Source: Ascoidea rubescens DSM 1968
Taxonomy: Eukaryota; Ascomycota; Saccharomycetes; Ascoideales; Ascoideaceae
Direction of reading: 5' to 3'
NCBI RefSeq assembly: GCF_001661345.1
Contig: NW_017962920.1
Span: forward strand, 729,524 to 793,523
Length of the DNA: 64,000 nucleotides
Shown here: positions 20,750 through 31,879 of the stretch, piece by piece
Layout of the letters: each line of letters starts with the position of its first letter
How positions within the stretch are numbered: position 1 is the stretch's first letter
Translations under genes and position numbers: made by a program
Notes under the pieces: generated by a model
The model's database searches: none
The model's input: the letters and a program-made list of their open reading frames with translations, nothing else
What the model was told of the DNA's origin: nothing

Positions 20750-21420
20750 ACTAACCTTTGCAAGGTTTACGCGCAGTGCTGGCATCTGAACCTCAATTTA
20801 TTTAACTCACTGAAGAAGATAAGAAAGCTGTGCTACGTTTGCGGGTTTTGAAATCTATCGGGTAGAGTAGTGAATAATTAAATCCCTATCCGTGATAGCA
20901 CTATCTGCTGTGACCTTCGCAAAAATTATTCTTCACAACTGCCAGACACTTCCTAATTGATGCTAATGAGCCGGATTACTTTCGGAGAAAAACGTTGTTG
21001 TGCAAACTGCTCTCTATGAATTACATTTTCACCAATTATGGCGCTCCTTTGACTACCCCTATCGCAATATATTGTTGATCCAAACATCCTTGGGTTTTAA
21101 AGAAGCACCACTGTCTTGCGAATGGCTTAATTATTGACGAAGTCACGAATCCAACGAAGGAGATAGGAATCTCCTCTCTGCTTTTCTTGGCCACGACAAC
21201 AGCGGAACGGCCCACCAAGTATTCTACCTTCATAACCAGTCTTTTGCTTTCATGTTTCTTTGTGGCTTTGACGAAGCCAAGTATGTTCTCAATAATTTTT
21301 TACTAGCGGCCGCTGGACCATGCATCTTATTAGATATTGCAGGTCCACCTATTGCTGCCGGAGTAATGCGTATATCTGTCTTCAGCAACCACTCACCAAA
21401 GTATCCTAACAACATTTGGT
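20750..21420 (+). pseudogene. Element E end of RT and RNase H
   Basis: At 20,755-20,865 one frame reads LQGLRAVLASEPQFI and TEEDKKAVLRLRVLKSIG, matching GSLMYLA..TRPDIA and TEEH.KAVLRVLRYLKSTG. At 20,950-21,070 LIDANEPDYFRRKTL and NYIFTNYGAPLTT match the RNase H start (GYADADWAGD.D.RKS.SGYIF.L.GAPI.W). Beyond 21,100 RNase H is only faint. The RT-to-RNase H distance is about 250 bases longer than in A. Confidence 0.7.
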
Positions 21421-22130
21421 TTAGCTGATAAAGGAAAAAAAAACTTAAATGAGGGTGATGATTTTATTCACAATAGTTAAGACACTGAAAAGAAAAATCG
21501 TGCTGATTACAGTGAATTGAATTGAAAAGTGTGTACTGGGTTTCCCGACAGAACTGATACTTTTGCTGATGCGAACGTACGTGGTAAATCTGATATCGAC
21601 CAGCTTGCCGCAACTAAAGCAGTATGTAAAACCGATCTTGATAACTCTGATAATGTAATTAAATTGCTTACACAGGAGTCAAAGACACCATTACATTCCG
21701 CTCTGCTATTACATACATTGGTTGCTGCAGCTTTTCCCACCACTTGTGTCAAACCAAATCACGCCAACCCTAGACTGCTTTGCTGAAAATGCTTTTCAGT
21801 TGTAAGATATTGACTACTCTCATTGTTTTTGTCCATTCTGGAGGAGTGGAAATCTTTGAATCTTCTTTGTTGTTGCTGCATTGAAGTCATTCAATGTTCT
21901 TTAAGCGCATGACATGACTGCTTTTTCTCAAGGTGATATCGACGCCAGAATTTTAATGATTCTGCACATGGAAATGTTAATTTTGTGCCTTTTTGGAACG
22001 TTTGAACGTTACGCAAATGAACATATGGAGTTAAACAACTTGACTTTGGTTAAAACAAAAGAATGCAAACGGTGGTCAATCATTTAATGCTTGAGACGGT
22101 TGGGCAGAAGAGTGTTATTTCAATTTCTCA

Positions 22131-22397
22131 ATGAAAAGATACCAAAGCTTGAAAGAACTACATGCAAATGAGCGAAATACCGCTGCATTCTCAGTTGGAA
22201 TGGTGACGCTAGTGAAGCCATCAGTCAGCTCATTGGTCAATCTGAGAAATTCTGCAGGATTTCCAGGTGGGTTTCCGGGACTTGAAATTGTTTCAAGAGA
22301 CAACTGCACAGTGGTATCTATGAACGGTGCTTCAGATACGTCGTTCAAAAAAAAAACCGGATTAGTCTTATCCGTGGACAAATCCAATAAAGATTAA
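22131..22397 (+). pseudogene. Element F RT, post-catalytic segment
   Basis: An open stretch of 88 codons with MVTLVKPSVSSLVNLRNSAG, then FPGLEIVSRDNCTVVSMNGA. This matches the copia RT segment after the catalytic loop (E...VK..LS..F.MRDLGEL..FLG.EI.RD.....SQ..Y). A VDKSNK string near the end matches the usual TP.D...K. It continues into the end-of-RT block at 22,425. Confidence 0.8.
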
Positions 22398-22424
22398 TCC
22401 ACAGAAGGAGAAACTTGAAGCAGC

Positions 22425-23115
22425 TGGCTCTACATATCATGATGCAAAGCCATCACAAAGCAGATCAATCTTTGGATCGTTGCTTTTCGCTCGAAGTTGT
22501 CGGTGGCATACTATTCCATTTGCTGTTAGTTCTTTCAGTCACTATATTAGTGCACCTCACAGCGGCCACCTAATTTGCGCTAAAAGGGTGGTGAGAGATT
22601 TCAACTCCAATCCATTAATTTTTCATTTCAAACGACATCTTTGACTTTGTCAAAGTGAAATTCTCTAACAATAATTGGGTTGGCGATTTTGGGGATAAAC
22701 AATCAGTTGCTTGTTGTCCCCTCCTGATCAAAATCCGCCCGTTTCTTCAAACTGAAAAGGGTTGGCTTGAATGGCCTTGCTCTCTTGAGAAACTCGATTC
22801 CTTTCACTGAACGAATCGCTCAATGAATCTGTGCTTCTATTGGAGGTAATCAAATGCAATGCCTCAAATTATCGTAAACAAATGATTTATGGTGGTGAAA
22901 TATTTCCTAGTAGTTTGGAGGTCATTCTACCATTCACGGCCAGTTCATCAATATTTGAGTTAGCCACAGCGTTCTAAGAGGGCAGAGCAATGTCTCATTC
23001 ACTCTTGAATGTTTTGATACAAAAGTAAAGCGTTGATATGTTGACTAACGGCGTGCCGTACTTGCAAGTTGATTTCTCCATCAAAAGACTCTATGACTTA
23101 ATTAGGGATGGATTG
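22425..23115 (+). pseudogene. Element F end of RT and RNase H
   Basis: SIFGSLLFARSCRWHTIPFA followed by VSSFSHYISAPHSGHLICAK is an almost uninterrupted copy of the copia block YRS.VGSLLFAA..TRPDIAFAVS.LSRY.SAP...HL.AAKRVLR. RNase H strings follow from 22,670 (GDFGDKQSVA). The Pol end, VDMLTNGVPYLQVDFSIKRL, matches ADILTK.LP...F..L at 23,030-23,090. The 3' LTR should follow. Confidence 0.85.
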
Positions 23116-24590
23116 TGTATGGTTGTTCACGTCAACTTGGATTGAGGTGATTAATTGTGTTTGTTTGATGAAATGTGGATTACTCAACAGTATTGTTTCA
23201 GATTTGTGTTGCTCACTGTGGCAATACTATTTGAACAGCCCAGACAATTTGATTGAATTAGTTGGATTCTTTTTAAACAATAAATGTTGATTTGGGCTGG
23301 AAAAACCGGTTTTGCATAGATTTCATTTGCTATCCATTTTCATTGTAAAATATTTAATTTCGTTCTTCGATTTATTTGACTTCACAGTTTATGGATGTAT
23401 TGTGAAGAGTGGTTGAGAAGAACGGCTGCCGCAAATAAACCACAAGCCAAAATCAATGGCCGGCGCTATGGTTGTTCGCCACCCAAGCAGAAGGACGATC
23501 CAAGACCTATTTTTTGAAACGATTCCCAGCACCCGAAGTGCAATGCTCATCGACGTGGTTCGAGTCCACTAAAATTTCTTCAACGGAAGTTGAAGATATT
23601 TGAAGCCGTATTTTGGAATTTCAGTTGTCCTCAATCCGCCGGGGTGCACTCTCCAGCAACCCAAACATTTGTCGAACAGTTGGTGACGGTCGAATAACAC
23701 AAGTGGTGGCTAGCTGGCTTTGAAAAATGTTATAGTGCATTGACCCGACCGATTGAGCCATGGCAGTTGAAGCTCTGGAGCGGTTGAGTGGCACTTGGAG
23801 ATCTCGATTATCTTTTATTTTATCTGCAGTATGGTTGCTCAGCAGTCGCTCCGTGATTTTGCGCGGTTCTCATTTGAAGAGTTACTGATGTTTTCTACGT
23901 TCTTCGTCGGTATCAATGTTCTGCCGTTCATATGCAATCATGGAATGGCAAGAATTGGCATTGCACCATCGGTTCACTGTTATGAAACAATGAAAAGAAG
24001 CAGCAAAAGTCACTTGGAGTTGGGCGAGCCGTCGCATGGTGCGATTGCAAAATATGATGTCTTGATTTTGGTTTACTACCGCAGCGCACTGGGATCAAAT
24101 CCCATCCGCGGCCGTCTAAGAAGCCCGAGTCTTTGGTGAGAATATTGGGTGCTCTCTAACTGGTGGAAGTGCGTTGCATAATGACGGCTTTTCCTACTCC
24201 TCATGAGATGAAACATGGAAATGTTTTGTCCTTTTTGGGTCAAAAAATTTTAAAGCTGTTAGCCTAACACGCATCTCCGATTGTTTACAAGCACGCGGTT
24301 CCCTTATGCGCCAATGTGACAACCATCAGGACTTGCTCTAATGAATTAGAAGATTAGATTGATCGGACCACTAGCAAACCTGGAGAAGAGTAAAATCAAG
24401 CTAAGATGCAAGGATTTCCCAGTAGCTATGTCACCTTTGTGAGAAACAAAATGGATCCCTGCATTAGAGTCAAATTCCAACTGTTGTCCAAATAATATCA
24501 CTACCCTTTTTCAAACATATATATAACAGTACACTCACGAATCCGACATGAGTTCAAAGAAACACAATTAATGCCATATATTCAACTCAA
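23115..24590. repeat. Tail-to-tail 3' flanks (LTR remnants) of elements F and H
   Basis: F (plus) ends at about 23,110 and H (minus) ends near 24,600, so this 1.5 kb should hold the 3' LTRs of both. The centre (23,400-24,120) is GC-richer. The stretch 24,060-24,115 resembles the end of element C's LTR (11,510-11,548), which would put F's LTR end near 24,120. A 114-codon plus-strand open frame (23,795-24,139) shows no recognisable domain. A weak Pol III-like A/B box pair lies at about 24,036 and 24,088; I do not call a tRNA or SINE from it. Confidence 0.4.
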
Positions 24591-24829
24591 CGTCAGAAGC
24601 ATAACGAATTTGATCAACAATTAATTTGTTGATGTATTCCATTAAGATAATTGAACGTTAAAACACTAGTAGCCTCAATCAACTTTTCAGCAGCATCTCT
24701 TGAAAGATCTTTTTTTGCTAGTGTAGAACTGAAACTGCTCGACTATCTGATAGAGCCATTCACAATTGTGAATTATTTGGAGATACTGTGATTGGAGCGA
24801 CGGTTAGAATTGATAATTACGGAGTTTTT

Positions 24830-25060
24830 ATCACGCTATAAGATTGGTTTATCATTGTATATACTACTATATTGGACGCAGCCATTAAGATTACACCAGC
24901 TTTGACTGCTTCAAAAAGTGAAGTTTATGCGTCATCACAAGTCAGCCAGTTGACTGAAGGCTGCCTTTCTGAGATGAACCCGTCCTCATTGAAAATCATA
25001 TATCCGCAAACTGCTCTCCGATCTCGAAGCTCGGTAGCCCAATCACTGCCAGACTTTACC
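24830..25060 (-). pseudogene. Element H RNase H
   Basis: The minus strand reads DRRAVCGYMIFNEDGF, SERQPSVNWLTCDDA and TSLFEAVKAGVIL. It matches the RNase H run DRRSTSGYMIF...SKRQPSVALST.EAEYTSL.EAVK...WL. This is a strong, collinear match. A plus-strand open frame opening MDAA at 24,872 covers the same bases and is its antisense shadow. Confidence 0.85.
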
Positions 25061-25734
25061 ACTCACTCAAATGATAGAGTCGCGTTCTATAAGCAGTCAA
25101 AGGATTTGGGCTTTTATATCTTAACTTCCTTTTAGCCCAACTTGGATTGATGATGCCTAGTGGACCTGGAGATCGGTTCACCGACATTAAACAAAAGGAA
25201 TCTTATTCAGTAATCATTTAAAAGCAGAATGCAAAGGATTCTACAAATTGATTTTAAAGGTCAAGACTCTTCAGGTTTCAAATGAAAGCAGTCTGTTTTA
25301 AGTAGCACATCTGTTAGGATAATGCGGAATACTGTACCATAGCAATAACGTTGATTGATTTAAAACTGTATAGCAAGCGGCCCGACTTGGATATTCAAAG
25401 GTTCCAAAATTCCAAGTTGATTATGGAGAGGATCAAATCCATGTGAACGGAGAGAGTTGATCCAAGATTGTACGTGTCGCAGAACAAAGTGATGCTTTAT
25501 TTGACCAGCATCGCTATTCATTTGATCATCCGGCATAATAGTTCTTCATCTTCTTAGGATCTTTCAAATCAGATGTGTGTATTTCTCAGGAATAGATTCC
25601 TCGGTGTCTATTTGATAGACTTTGAGGCTCAATCGAGTAGCAGAATTTATCACATTCATGTGCCACCAGAAGGAGATTGCTTCACGCTAAAAAATTGAAT
25701 CGATTATCTTGCATCGATTCCGAAAGTGTCACAC

Positions 25735-25895
25735 ATGCGACATTAAAGATCATAATTGTTAAAAAGGTGAAGGACCGTGTCACGATCAAGCGCTGCGGTG
25801 TTGACATTTATGTGGTGATGCATTGACGTTCCAGATGCTGCATCTGCAAAGATGTCCATATCACGTTCAAACCTAACTAACGATTTTAACGTTTC
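25735..25895 (-). pseudogene. Element H reverse transcriptase, N-terminal part
   Basis: A minus-strand frame reads VRFERDMDIFADAASGTSMH and HHINVNTAALDRDT. It matches copia V.R.E..RI..A.AAS...HQMDVKTAFL.GD. It lies about 850 bases before the RNase H run, as in A (1,440 to 535). The rest of RT (25.7-25.1 kb) is too decayed to read with confidence. Confidence 0.72.
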
Positions 25896-27829
25896 CACAT
25901 CTCCATTAGCTTAAACCAGGTAGCCATTGACCAGGTAATCTGTCTTTTGGAACATCACCAAATAGAGTGGAAATGGTTGAACTTGTATCGCGACAGCCGA
26001 ACGAACATTTTCCAGTGGAAAAGGAGCCAACAGATAAATATTACTAACATCCGTTTGCACAAGCTCTCACTAATAAGCAACTTTCAAATTGGATCAACCA
26101 AATGTTTTTCGCAGTTGTGGCGGCAATATGAGCGGCGGCCAAACTGGTTGAATGATTCAGGTCTTAGGGGGTTCTGATAATTCATTTGCACTCCAATGAT
26201 GTACATGTTGTTTCAGATCATGGATATCTTAACGAAGTCTTTCGGTTGCAGGAAGTTGGTGCGTATCGAATTCAGCAGTGGAGTGATGATACACAAGTTC
26301 ATCAACATGATCACTAGATTGCAGCACTTTCTTGAAATCGACCAGATTCGTTTTGTCACCATGTATTTTTTATTTTGTTTGCTGATGTCATTAAGTGGAT
26401 GATTTTCATTGAAGCTACTTCATGATGAATCGCCTGGGCCAAATGGCTTCCCACTATCCGTTTCATTGGTAGCAGAAGAAACAAGTTTTTATATGATAGC
26501 GGCAGCAGTAGGTGCTCCTGCGGCGGCAGAGGGGACTGTCGTTTTGATTCATCAACGTATGGATCCTTCACAAAATAGTTAGTTTGGCAGATGGGCTAGA
26601 AAAACAGACTACGCAAATGACAAGATGATTGGACCCGCTGTGAAGTATTTTGCCTCTGTGCTGGCCAACCAAATCACAGAGGACTCTTCCGTCACTGAGC
26701 GGTTTGTCTTATTTTTTTGTGAATCATTAAATAAAAAGGAAATGTAAGTACGTTTAACATGTGGGCAGTTAATTGTTTCTCAATAGAATTCTAAGGGTAT
26801 GATCGACAGAGCGCCATCATTAACGAGAAAAATACTTATCAAAAGATCAAGACGCTTCACACCTTCCTTCTACAGATAAGCAGGAGCACTTGGTTGAAAT
26901 ATCATTGGCCGCACTTTTCATGATTGCTCTTGCAAGCGGTTTGCAGCATCATTTGTTGACCTCCTACAGAACTGGCATTTCCTCGTTGGTCTTTCTACTT
27001 TGACAAATTTCTTTGACCTGCTCTGATCGCAATTTGTTTTGCGACCGCACCAATGTCCCGCCTTATTTAAAAATTGCTGAGAAAATTCGATACAGTGTTC
27101 CTTTACTCAAAGGCTGGAAATGGAGTAGCAGTCAGCTCACCAGCAGATTTTTTAGCTGATCATCGAGAGTGGGGAAAAGAAGAGGTGTGTCAACAACCGG
27201 CACACCAGCCAGAGTCCAAACAAAATCATCTCTGATAGTAAAGTAGCCGAACTTCCCGGTCCTGACAGCTACTTATTATTATGTTTGGTCCCACTATCTT
27301 GTTGGGAGAGCCCACTGACAATTGCATCGCAATTGGAAAAGCAAGAAGTTCGCCAATTAGTTGCTTGCATGAGACTTAGTTGGATGAGTTAATCGATGAT
27401 GATTGTCTGAAGAAAATATCAAAAAGCAAATTGGGCACCGAGTCCATCACATAATGGCAAAGCTGGTAACCTTCAAGAGACGTCACATTTGTAGTGAACA
27501 AAATTATCTTTGAGTAAAAACCAGAACGTCTCAATTGAAGCGGTAAAAGCTGAAATGAGATTGGCATCACTGGCAGCTAGCTGAAGAGTGTCAAGAGGCC
27601 CTCAAATCCAAAGAACACAGCGCCAACATCTTTGTCATTAACGGTAACTTTATCAACTTCACTAAAATGACCTCAGTGATCCCTTAAGTTGCAGAACCAA
27701 TTGGGACTGGCACAGATATCTTTGGACGCTTCGAAACCAAAATATGACTGATTTGGATAGATCATCGGCTTTCTGCACATTTTAACGAGCCGCTGATCTG
27801 CGACTGACCAAATTTGGAAGAATACAAAG

Positions 27830-27950
27830 ATTTGCTCCTGCAGAGACATCGCCCGCAACTGATAATGCAATAAAAGACGCAAACGGACTCAACTTGTTAA
27901 TACCCCAGATATCCTTTTTAGTGAAAACAATATGAAATCCTTCGAATCTG
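27830..27950 (-). pseudogene. Element H knuckle region and Ala-rich spacer
   Basis: On the minus strand a TKKDIWGINKL string sits where the knuckle should be. It is followed by ALSVAGDVSAGANLCILPNL, which aligns with element A's SLSADASAAASVFDVAKVD. The distance to RT equals that in A. Taken alone the likeness is modest; the matching position raises it. Confidence 0.5.
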
Positions 27951-28771
27951 TGGTACTAACTTCAATGGGTCCTTCTCAACGGAACTATCGCGGTTGAAGC
28001 TGACGTACCCCCAAACGCATGATCACCAATTTAGATGGCAGTTCATTTTTGACGCCGTGAATTCAATTGTGAGAGGTTTTGCTAAAAAAGTTATCGCTCA
28101 TTTAGCGTAGGTGAGGTCGGAAAAAGAAGCAGCATAGAAGATGTCACGCAGGCTGATCAGCATTCTACACTGCGAAATTGCTGCATTACAACTTATGAAA
28201 AGATGTTTTGTGATCCCTCTAGTAGCAAAGTTGAGTTCGCCACTCACCGTAGGTAAAGCTCCTGCTCATCTGAAAACCTGTTCCAAATTAGTAATAACTT
28301 AAAGCATCTCTAAGTTAACCAATACTTGAGGGCCAAGTCTCCTATTCCAAAACATTTCTTTATGTCCAGCACAAGCTAATCCATTGGTAAGTGACCAAAC
28401 CCACCAGAATCAGAAGGAATCATTTGATGATGTTGGGTAAAAATAAACACTATAAGGAACACCTCCACTGCTCAGAGCTTTAAACATTGGTGTCATCTCC
28501 GCTAGGATCTGGGTGAAGACCCAAAGACAGAAAAACGATACCTGCATTCTTTCATGGCAAATAGTCTTGCTCGGAAACAACTAATTTGGTATTTAAGTTG
28601 ATGTGCGGAATCGAAGTTAATACACGTGGTTGATCAAGTACATAAAAAAAGAAACTGTCCACGGGAGTGCCAGACTCTCATCATGAAAGCGGGTTAGACT
28701 ACACATGCTAGGAAGAACCAAGGATTGGCAGGCTTCAAAAGATCGACTGTCGACATCCCGCGAGTCAGATC

Positions 28772-28785
28772 AGCTCATAGCAACC
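28772..28785 (-). other. Degraded primer-binding site of element H
   Basis: The minus strand reads GGTTGCTATGAGCT, the same as GGTTATGAGCC apart from two extra bases and one change. It lies about 130 bases further upstream of Gag than the A spacing predicts. The match is suggestive, not certain, because a short string like this can arise by chance. Confidence 0.35.
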
Positions 28786-28789
28786 AAGG

Positions 28790-30750
28790 GCGTACAAGAG
28801 ATATCCCGCAGTTTATTTTAATGCGTCGTTGCAGCCCAGAGTGTCAGGAGAATTGATAGGTGACAGGAAGCGGAAGATCAATTTTTCTAATGTGAGTAAC
28901 GTCAAATCTGCTCTGAACTTGGCAAACCATTAACCCAATTATTATTATTCCAATCAAATCTTAAACAGGTATTATATTTTAAGAGGGAAGTGGAATTCAT
29001 ATTGACCTATTGGAAATAGATGATTTTAAGTTAATGTTGCAGATATGTTTCCAAAAACGATTAGTGCAATTCTGGTTACTTATCCTGATTAAATGCTTCA
29101 GCACTTCGATTAGTAATTATTGATGTTCTATTCGATATCTTGCGCGATCTTTATGTTGGATATTTACTTTGGGTTCACTGCCGAGATTGCTACCCCAGTG
29201 GACTGCTTATGCACTATCGACCTCGGTAGTATTAAATTTATTACCAAGTCAACTTGAGTGTAGTAGGGGCGTCGTTTATCATATGAAATATAATTTCGTG
29301 CTATAAAAACCTATATTGCGTTACTTCTGAGATCTCCACTCATTGTTTTTTCTATAATGGTCTATCTTTCTGGCCCTACGTTTACCACATGTGCCTACCA
29401 TTGTACCCCGAACCCACGATCACAGAAGAACATCATTTCTAACGCTGCAGCGGCAGTACCACCCAGCAGACCTTCTAACTGCTTTGTAGCCCAAAGCATA
29501 GTGCTTCTGATCACTTTTTGTTTAAAATGTTATTCTATTTTTTTAACGGCAGGCCGCTTCTCAATCTTTGCAAAACATCCATTTTTCGCACCCATATCTT
29601 TATTTGGATAAATCCGTTGTTGGGATTGGACGAGATCTTACCGCCCAGAAGAGCGGATCTCTAGAGCCGCGAATTGTACACACTTGGTGTAGCTCCGCGC
29701 CAACATTAATCTGCCGAATGAAAAATTTATCCACTGGATGCCGTCATTGATGCGATCGCGTAAGATTGAGTTACTGTTTTAAGGGTGCTGCTCCAAACAT
29801 GCAGGAATTCTGAGTTTCCTAGTTCGGCTTACCTGGTCGCTCATCTCCCGTGCCCCTATGTGGCTACACTCAGTGCTTCTCAAAAAACGGAAGTAATCAC
29901 CACTAAGCTGATGATTTTTATACACATCTTTACCTTGGTATATTTTAGGTGTTTTAGTGCTGCTGCAGAACCATCATTTGAGGAGCTGCCTTAGATCACA
30001 GGGCTACACAGAAGCCCACACCTGATTAATACTCAGTGTCCTGTTATGGACACTCAGGCAGCCGAAACATATTTATTTTAGTCACGTGCAGCGATCTGAG
30101 ACGAATGGAAGATATTTGTCGACCATTTAAGAGATCATGAGCATGACTTATCAAGCTGGCCGAATGGCTACATGGTGTCAGTGCATGAATGGATATCTTA
30201 ACTGCATCATCGTGAACGGTTGAGGGAACTCAAACCACAACCACGGCCTCTTTGAAGAAAAGTGGTTGGTGTGAAATAATATGAATTGAACGCAATGGGA
30301 TCTGGGTCGAAGATCCATCGCTGGCTCATATTTTCTAGCAATCACAGATAGATACTCTTTTTCAGTTTGTGCCAAGATCTACGGCGGGCTAGTTCGTTGG
30401 CTTGCCAGCTTGTTTAATTGCCAACACCAATTAGAGCAAATGACTGCTCATGTGATGATGACGGACTCCTAAAGCAATTGAAATTAAATACAACAATATA
30501 AGAGTGGACCAATCAGTGCCGAATGAGAACTTCTGAAAGCACATGTGGATTTTACTGCCAATTGATCGTTTTAAGTGTGAGAAATTAGACGAGTGATCGA
30601 ATTGAATTTAATCGTTGTAGCAATCGTTTCGCCCACTCAGTTAACAAACCTGTATCGAAACAACTGACAGAAGAACAGCCAATCATACGTACATTAGAAA
30701 TATCATAAAACTGAAACAGCGTAATCTACAAAGCAGAATTATCATCAATA
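28790..30750. other. Flank between elements I and H; LTR remnants, otherwise unassigned
   Basis: I (minus) ends at 30,760 and H (minus) starts at 28,790. About 2 kb lies between, more than one LTR would need. A GCTATAAAAACC TATA-like box on the plus strand lies at 29,302. Two short plus-strand open frames (29,357-29,611 and 29,785-29,994) and a minus one (30,375-30,178) have no recognisable domain. It may hold I's 3' LTR, H's 5' LTR and a further, unidentified fragment. Confidence 0.4.
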
Positions 30751-30759
30751 AAGTTTTGA

Positions 30760-31105
30760 AAGAATTTCTGAAAATGATAAACACATAGCGCGAAGCCGCT
30801 TGCTAACATTCCATCAACAATATTTATGGCATCAGCTTCCACAATAATGAAGGACCATTCATGCAGCCTCTCAAAAATGATCGATGATTGAAGTATCGTT
30901 GAAGTGTTTGAGATTAGTGGGATCGATATTTAATACGTTTCCTGAGTTGTTATCACATTTTGCTCTTCTTCGATCAACAGTTCTTGGGGTGTTATTCATG
31001 ATCCTCATTACAAGCAAACATTTCTCAACGTCTTCTGGGTCTAAAATATATTGTGCATCACGCCTCAAAGACGCGAAGCAGGCGCGCTTTTTCAGACTCA
31101 AGTAA
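30760..31105 (-). pseudogene. Element I RNase H, C-terminal part
   Basis: The minus-strand open stretch 31,101-30,871 ends in AKCDNNSGNVLNIDPTNLKH and FNDTSIIDHF. It matches CDNQSAI.LA.NPTNHKRSKHIDI.YHFIRE. At 30,830-30,760 ADAINIVDGMLASGFA matches the LADI.TK.LA end of Pol. The match is collinear and clear. Confidence 0.87.
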
Positions 31106-31289
31106 GTCGCTTCTCAATAAACAGGAACATACGCCTGCCAAGGGATTTTCATTCGCGAACGGCTCTAACCAACTTAAGGTCGGAATACTTAACTGACTGA
31201 GTGGAAGAAGCACCATTGCAATTATTAGTAAATGAATTTTATTGTTAGTTAACATAGCACCTTCGTGCGAAATTTGAAAGAGCGCTCCA

Positions 31290-31660
31290 AACAAAACCAA
31301 AAAATCGGCTGAGCCAATAAACGGCAAACGCGTCCCCGTCCTGTAGTCACTTCATTAAATAGCAACGATCCATCTATAGGGATTGAATGGTTTCAGTTTC
31401 TATTCCCTGTTTCCGAGAAATCTGATGGTATTATCCAGTGGAATCGGTTAGTGTTCATTCTCGTTGCGGGCAATAATGGCTGACGTTGGTTAGAATGTTG
31501 ATCAATGAGCAAGACGTAGCTCATCGTGGAGACGGAATTCGCCCGTTTGTTTTGAGGAACCTCAACAGAAAATGTACGACAAGTCATTACTCCAAAATTT
31601 TCCAATTTAGGAGAAGAACAAAAATATTGCTCATCATTTTCACGATCTAATCTCATGATT
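31290..31660 (-). pseudogene. Element I RT thumb and end of RT
   Basis: A minus-strand frame reads KLENFGVMTCRTFSVEVPQN (copia L..FGM..C.PVS.PM..N, about 31,610-31,560). Then comes IDGSLLFNEVTTGRGRVCRL (copia YR..IGSLLFLATTTRPDIAFAV, about 31,385-31,325). These are the two standard blocks between the RT catalytic loop and RNase H. Confidence 0.78.
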
Positions 31661-31879
31661 GAGCAATCATAACATTATCCAATTTAATGTCTTAAGTGAT
31701 GAGCGGCTTATTCATTGAACGGTTAAACCGAGCAAGTTCAGCCGAAGCCGCTTCATCTCCAACTAAAAGCGAAGGAATAACTGTTCCTTTTCAGTACAAA
31801 GAGATGATCGGTTGACCGCATTAATTGATTTCGGTAACTTGAAAATTTTCATCTATTAGTAGCAATTAGCACCTGCTGG

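Larger units (their letters stand above)
17050..21420 (+). mobile_element. Element E: full-order Ty1/copia fossil
   Basis: A plus-strand element with primer site (17,101-17,111), Gag (17,144 to about 17,800), Ala/Ser-rich spacer (17,826-17,915), protease (about 17,950-18,130), integrase C-terminal region (18,767-19,144), RT (19,785-20,300), end of RT (20,750-20,870) and RNase H (20,950 to about 21,400). The primer-site-to-RT distance equals that of A. It runs straight into the linker-RT-RH part of element F with no LTR between. It is broken, with more than ten breaks, yet holds some of the longest readable segments in the window. Confidence 0.85.
21430..23115 (+). mobile_element. Element F: linker-RT-RNase H part of a Ty1/copia fossil
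   Basis: The plus strand carries the acidic linker (21,480-21,790), RT (SQGDIDARILM at about 21,927; MVTLVKPSVSSLVNLRNSAG at 22,199; FPGLEIVSRDNCTVVSM), the end of RT (22,425-22,650) and RNase H to about 23,100. The series repeats domains that element E has just upstream, so the two are separate copies joined near 21,420. No Gag, protease or integrase of F is visible. It is broken, with several breaks. Confidence 0.82.
24600..28790 (-). mobile_element. Element H: Ty1/copia fossil
   Basis: A minus-strand element. There is a primer-site-like string at 28,785-28,772, then Gag (about 28,730-27,960), knuckle region (about 27,945-27,905), Ala-rich spacer (27,900-27,830), RT (25,890-25,740) and RNase H (25,060-24,830). 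The knuckle-to-RT and RT-to-RNase H distances agree with element A to within a few tens of bases, which is the main reason for treating this as one element. Integrase (about 27.3-26.5 kb) is expected but only faint. It is broken, with many breaks, and more decayed than A, D or E. Confidence 0.68.

Noticed and set aside
23545-23575. GGTTCGAGTCC as a tRNA B box.
   Set aside because: No A box, no foldable cloverleaf and no acceptor stem around it.
24030-24115. tRNA gene or tRNA-derived SINE.
   Set aside because: A and B boxes are weak and no acceptor stem pairs; the segment also resembles an LTR end at 11.5 kb. Kept only as a finding to check.
24872-25135. A plus-strand frame opening MDAAIKIT, like the Gag start of element A.
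   Set aside because: The minus strand over these bases gives a strong, collinear RNase H match (GYMIF, SERQPSV, EAVK); the four-residue likeness is chance.
26480-26540. Plus-strand YDSGSSRCSCGG as a protease active site.
   Set aside because: It lies inside element H, which runs on the other strand, and no Gag or integrase supports a plus-strand copy here.
28330-28400. Minus-strand FWNRRLGPQVLVNLEML as GAG-pre-integrase of H.
   Set aside because: H's spacer, RT and RNase H fix the offset to element A, which puts this place in Gag; likely chance.
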